Shown in pieces: positions 4,693 through 7,037 of a DNA stretch of 7,037 bases. The stretch is taken from positions 1 to 7,037 of the forward strand of contig JAGXIA010000126.1 in assembly GCA_024635885.1 (NCBI GenBank), given 5' to 3'. The DNA comes from Helicobacteraceae bacterium. GTDB taxonomy: Bacteria; Campylobacterota; Campylobacteria; Campylobacterales; Sulfurimonadaceae. Each line of letters begins with the position of its first letter. Positions within the stretch are counted from its first letter, which is position 1. Under the pieces are notes generated by a model. The model made no database searches and was not told the origin of the DNA. It saw only the letters and a list, made by a program, of their open reading frames with translations. The translations under genes and the position numbers were made by a program.

Positions 4693-5873
4693 TATTTTAT
4701 CTCTAATATTTTATCTATTACAGCTTGTAAATTTATTTTTTCTTCAACCATTGATTCTGGTAAATTTCCACAGGCAAGAAGTGCTTGATGAATTTCATCC
4801 GCTTCAACATATTGAACATGATGTACATATTTAAAAAGTTCTTTTTGATGAAAAAAGTGCTTACCTGTAATTATTTTACATCCAAAATATGCCGGTTCTA
4901 ATGGATTGTGCCCACCAACATCTTCTTTAAAAGCTCCGCCTAATATTGCTATATCACTAATAGCATATATATTATTTAGCTCTCCCATAGCATCTACTAA
5001 AGTCATATCACTCTTAAAATCCGTACTATCAGAGAACTTTGATAGAGTTAAAGAATGTTTCTGCGCGAAATTCTGCATCAATTCATATACACTATGAAAT
5101 CTCTCCGGATGTCTTGGGACAATAATGAGTTGGGAATCACTTTGTTTTGTATATTCTACGAAAGCTTTTAAAACCCATTCTTCTTCTCCCTCATGAGTAC
5201 TTCCTGCGACTATACATTCTCTATCTGGTTTTTGATACGTTTTTGTTTTAACTATTTCACCCGCTAATTTTATATTACCAATGACTTCAATATTTTTGGC
5301 ACCAAGAGCTAAAAAACGATTTTTATCAGCTTCACTTTGTGCATATACAATTTCTACGCGAGAAAGAATTTTTTTATAAAACCATGCAAATTGTAAGTAT
5401 TTATTTACACTTTTCTCAGAAATACGAGCATTTAATAATATAATTCTTCCGCCTTTTGTAGACATAACCGTAAAAAGCATAAACCAAAATTCAGCCTCTA
5501 AGACTATAAGTAACTTTTGCTTTTTAATCCAAAATGGTAAAAATATCTCAAAAGGCAAATATCTAACATCTGCATTGTATTTTTTAGCTTCTGCCTGTCC
5601 TGTCTGAGTAATAGTTGTAATTTTAATATCACTTTGTTTTACTAAGTCCAGTATTGGTTTTAAAGCTCTAGCTTCTCCTAAGGAGCATACATGGAACCAT
5701 ATACCATTTTCATTTTCATTTTCATTTTTAAATCTTGGATTATTAAAAAGAAAAAAACGAGAGGGAATAGAGTGTCTGTATTTTTGTTTAAAAGAGAGAT
5801 ATATTAAAAGTGGAAGTGCTACTAAATATAACACAACACTTAAAATATAGTAAAGCAGTGTAAATGGCTTCAA
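4692..5873 (-). CDS. waaA: 3-deoxy-D-manno-octulosonic acid (Kdo) transferase WaaA/KdtA
   Basis: Transfers Kdo from CMP-Kdo to lipid IVA on the inner face of the cytoplasmic membrane, the first step of LPS core assembly. The 393-residue length is normal for this GT30 family. Features in order: an N-terminal membrane helix (about 5-27), WFHVCSLGEA (59-68; Glu67 in the position of the catalytic base), TITQTGQAEAKK, LEAEFWFMLF, NARISEKS, AGSTHEGEEE, IIVPRHPERF, DAMGELNNIYAISDIAILGGAF and GGHNPLEPA. A hexamer repeat encodes NENENEN (50-56) just before the first motif. The start is TTG; it lies in the same frame as the upstream zinc-ribbon gene, separated only by its TAG stop and a GGC codon, so no earlier start is possible, and the next alternative (GTG, codon 14) would cut into the membrane helix. 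No strong Shine-Dalgarno is seen, suggesting re-initiation after the upstream stop. Confidence 0.95.
   Translation of the reverse strand: MKPFTLLYYILSVVLYLVALPLLIYLSFKQKYRHSIPSRFFLFNNPRFKNENENENGIWFHVCSLGEARALKPILDLVKQSDIKITTITQTGQAEAKKYNADVRYLPFEIFLPFWIKKQKLLIVLEAEFWFMLFTVMSTKGGRIILLNARISEKSVNKYLQFAWFYKKILSRVEIVYAQSEADKNRFLALGAKNIEVIGNIKLAGEIVKTKTYQKPDRECIVAGSTHEGEEEWVLKAFVEYTKQSDSQLIIVPRHPERFHSVYELMQNFAQKHSLTLSKFSDSTDFKSDMTLVDAMGELNNIYAISDIAILGGAFKEDVGGHNPLEPAYFGCKIITGKHFFHQKELFKYVHHVQYVEADEIHQALLACGNLPESMVEEKINLQAVIDKILEIK
5705..5728 (-). repeat. Hexamer tandem repeat inside waaA
   Basis: Four perfect copies of CATTTT on the plus strand (AAAATG read on the coding strand) encode alternating Asn-Glu at WaaA residues about 50-56, between the membrane helix and the first catalytic motif. 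Because the unit is six bases, gain or loss of a copy would change the linker by two residues without shifting the frame. Confidence 0.85.
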
Positions 5874-5876
5874 GCC

Positions 5877-6590
5877 CTATTCTTCAGCTGCTTCAACATG
5901 GAGAATACGACCACAATGTGGACATGTTGTAATCTCTTCAGCTTTTACAATATCTGCATAAATTTTATCACCAATAACCATGTGACAACCCATACAAGCT
6001 TGATCTTCCACTACTACAACAGTACTGTTTTTAGCCCAACGACGAATTTTTTGATAAAAAGCTAAACCTTTTTGATTCATTGTTCCAAGTAATTTTTCTT
6101 TTTTAACAAATACTTCTTGTCTTGCTTTAGTAATCACTTTTAATTTATCATCAACTTCAGATTTTACAGTTTCAAGGTTTGATGCTATATCTTCTAAAGA
6201 AGTTTTAGCTGCTTCAATTTGTTCTTTTTTTGATTCAATAATCTTTTCAAGTCTTGTAATCTCTTCATTTGCAAAAGTAACTTGTTCTTTAGCTATCTCT
6301 TCTTCAAGTTGTAAAGATTTCATTTCTCTTTCTGTTTTAATCTCAGAACTTTTTCTGGAATTATCTTCCAACTTTTGTGAAAGTTCAGCTAAATGCAATT
6401 CATTTTTATGCTTTTTAAGTTCTTCTTCTTTAATCTCTTTTGTCAAGTTATCAATATCTGAATCAATACTCTGCTTTTGTGCAAGAGCTGCTTCATATTT
6501 ATAGTTCGCTTCTTCGATTTGAGGTTCAAATGCATCGATTTCTATATCTACTTTTGAAAGGTCAATAAGTTGTTTAAGGTGCTGGTTCAT
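5877..6590 (-). CDS. Coiled-coil zinc-ribbon protein, HP0958 family (C4-type, DUF164)
   Basis: A 237-residue protein with a long charged coiled coil (about 12-170, rich in Glu and Lys heptads) followed by a C4 zinc ribbon: Cys199-x2-Cys202 and Cys223-x2-Cys226 (CMGC, CPHC). This is the architecture of Helicobacter pylori HP0958, which stabilises the sigma factor RpoN, binds flaA mRNA and is needed for flagella; the neighbours here (waaA downstream, a Nif3-like gene upstream) match the HP0957-HP0959 order as I recall it. Homologues also occur in non-flagellated bacteria, so the role here is inferred, not shown. The ATG has a strong AAAGGAG site four bases upstream, and a TATAAT lies in the 49-base gap before it. 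The TAG stop is followed, in the same frame, by GGC and the TTG start of waaA. Confidence 0.9.
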   Translation of the reverse strand: MNQHLKQLIDLSKVDIEIDAFEPQIEEANYKYEAALAQKQSIDSDIDNLTKEIKEEELKKHKNELHLAELSQKLEDNSRKSSEIKTEREMKSLQLEEEIAKEQVTFANEEITRLEKIIESKKEQIEAAKTSLEDIASNLETVKSEVDDKLKVITKARQEVFVKKEKLLGTMNQKGLAFYQKIRRWAKNSTVVVVEDQACMGCHMVIGDKIYADIVKAEEITTCPHCGRILHVEAAEE

Positions 6591-6610
6591 TGGTCTCCTT
6601 TTGGATTGCT

Positions 6611-6616
6611 ATTATA
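6611..6616 (-). promoter_or_regulatory. Candidate promoter of the zinc-ribbon gene
   Basis: A perfect TATAAT on the minus strand in the 49-base gap between the Nif3-like gene and the zinc-ribbon gene, 20 bases before the ATG. The leader would be short but includes the AAAGGAG site. No -35 is visible, and the gap is AT-rich, so chance is possible. If real, it could also drive waaA and the pseudouridine synthase. Confidence 0.45.
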
Positions 6617-6639
6617 TGCCATTTTTAACTATAAAATTA

Positions 6640-7037
6640 TTAAATATAGGTGAATGGATTTTCTGATGATGAAATTATAACTTCTAAACCTAAAATTTTC
6701 AAATGCTTCGCTAAAATTTTTGCAAAAAAGTGTTCACTTTCATAATGTCCTATATCAATTAGTGATAATTTTATACTTTTTGCTTCCATCGCATCATGAT
6801 ACTTTACATCACCTGTTAAGAAACAATCAGCATCAATAGAACGCATCAACGAACAGCCTGAACCTGTCGTGAGAGCCACTGTTTTAACAACATCATTGCA
6901 CTTGACACATCTGGCATGTGGAAGTCCAAAAGCTGCTGATACTTTCTTAGCAAATGTATCAAAATTTTCATTTATATCCAAATAAGCAACAAATCCATCT
7001 TTTTTTGCAATTTTGTATCCTAAGACCTCTGTAGCAA
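6640..7037 (-). CDS. Nif3-family (YbgI/YqfO) metal-binding protein, partial
   Basis: The C-terminal 131 codons of a Nif3-like protein; the frame stays open to the right edge, so the start lies outside the window (the family is about 240-260 residues in this form). The TTG at 6979-6981 is an internal leucine codon, not the start, because the preceding 18 codons read on as plausible protein (YKIAKKDGFVAYLDI). The family hallmarks present are GSGCSL, CFLTGDVKYHDAMEA and DIGHYESEHFF, the last supplying the His and Glu expected to bind the dinuclear metal centre. Nif3 proteins have been annotated as GTP cyclohydrolase I type 2, but their true activity is not settled. Two TAA stops occur in tandem. 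A CVKC pair near the middle is unusual enough to note but without known meaning. Confidence 0.9.
   Translation of the reverse strand, partial: ATEVLGYKIAKKDGFVAYLDINENFDTFAKKVSAAFGLPHARCVKCNDVVKTVALTTGSGCSLMRSIDADCFLTGDVKYHDAMEAKSIKLSLIDIGHYESEHFFAKILAKHLKILGLEVIISSSENPFTYI

Noticed and set aside
4316..4834. A 172-codon open frame on the plus strand across the pseudouridine synthase and the waaA 3' end
   Set aside because: It is antisense to two well-supported genes, has no recognisable family motif and no good ribosome-binding site; it is a shadow of minus-strand codon use.
4906..5097. A 63-codon plus-strand frame inside waaA
   Set aside because: Antisense to conserved waaA motifs, with no supporting start signal or homology.
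6601..6621. TGGCATATAATAGC before the zinc-ribbon gene as a sigma-54 promoter
   Set aside because: The GG and GC elements are 9 bases apart rather than the strict 10, and the second element lacks the expected TTGC; the TATAAT inside it is better read as a sigma-70 -10. It was tempting because the HP0958 family acts on RpoN.
6640..6981. A complete 113-residue protein starting at 6981
   Set aside because: The start codon would be TTG inside a frame that stays open to the window edge with Nif3-like protein sequence upstream; it is the tail of a truncated gene.
1..7037. Search for a mobile element, CRISPR array, toxin-antitoxin, phage or defence system
   Set aside because: No regular spaced repeats, transposase or integrase motifs, or unknown gene clusters were seen; every open frame with support belongs to a known housekeeping family.

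Overview
The window is a conserved housekeeping stretch from an AT-rich bacterium, most likely a member of the Campylobacterota (Epsilonproteobacteria), possibly a Sulfurimonas-like lineage. Three things point there: the gene order Nif3-like / coiled-coil zinc-ribbon protein / waaA / RluA-family synthase / ffh / rpsP / KH / rimM / trmD / rplS, which as I recall it is shared by Campylobacter and (in part) Helicobacter; residue signatures such as SKYDGDSKGG in Ffh and ESF...SKP in TrmD; and promoters with good -10 boxes but no recognisable -35. The genus is a guess.

All ten genes lie on the minus strand, so transcription runs from right to left. At the right edge (6640-7037) is the C-terminal part of a Nif3-family protein, cut by the window end. 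Next is a coiled-coil zinc-ribbon protein of the HP0958 family (5877-6590) with its own candidate promoter. It is followed by the Kdo transferase WaaA (4692-5873) and an RluA-type pseudouridine synthase (3946-4680), with only 3 and 11 bases between genes. After a 70-base gap with an extended -10 promoter comes ffh, the SRP GTPase (2523-3869). A 119-base gap with two inverted repeats then precedes a tightly packed, overlapping cistron for 30S/50S assembly and RNA modification: rpsP, khpA, rimM, trmD, rplS (355-2403). It ends in a strong hairpin whose loop holds the rplS stop codon. The leftmost 340 bases hold no gene but carry two minus-strand promoter-like sites pointing out of the window. The outer one has the TATAAT-plus-C-rich-discriminator look of an rRNA or tRNA promoter.

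Together the genes serve ribosome production (S16, L19, RimM, KH protein), RNA modification (TrmD m1G37, pseudouridine), co-translational membrane targeting (Ffh) and outer-membrane lipid A/core assembly (WaaA). I see no mobile element, CRISPR, phage gene or new defence system. The points of interest are at the level of expression signals: strong Shine-Dalgarno sites only on the two ribosomal protein genes of the trmD cistron, a single UAG codon separating the zinc-ribbon gene from in-frame waaA with a UUG start, non-ATG starts, a coding hexamer repeat in waaA, and unusual hairpins flanking the rpsP-rplS cistron.
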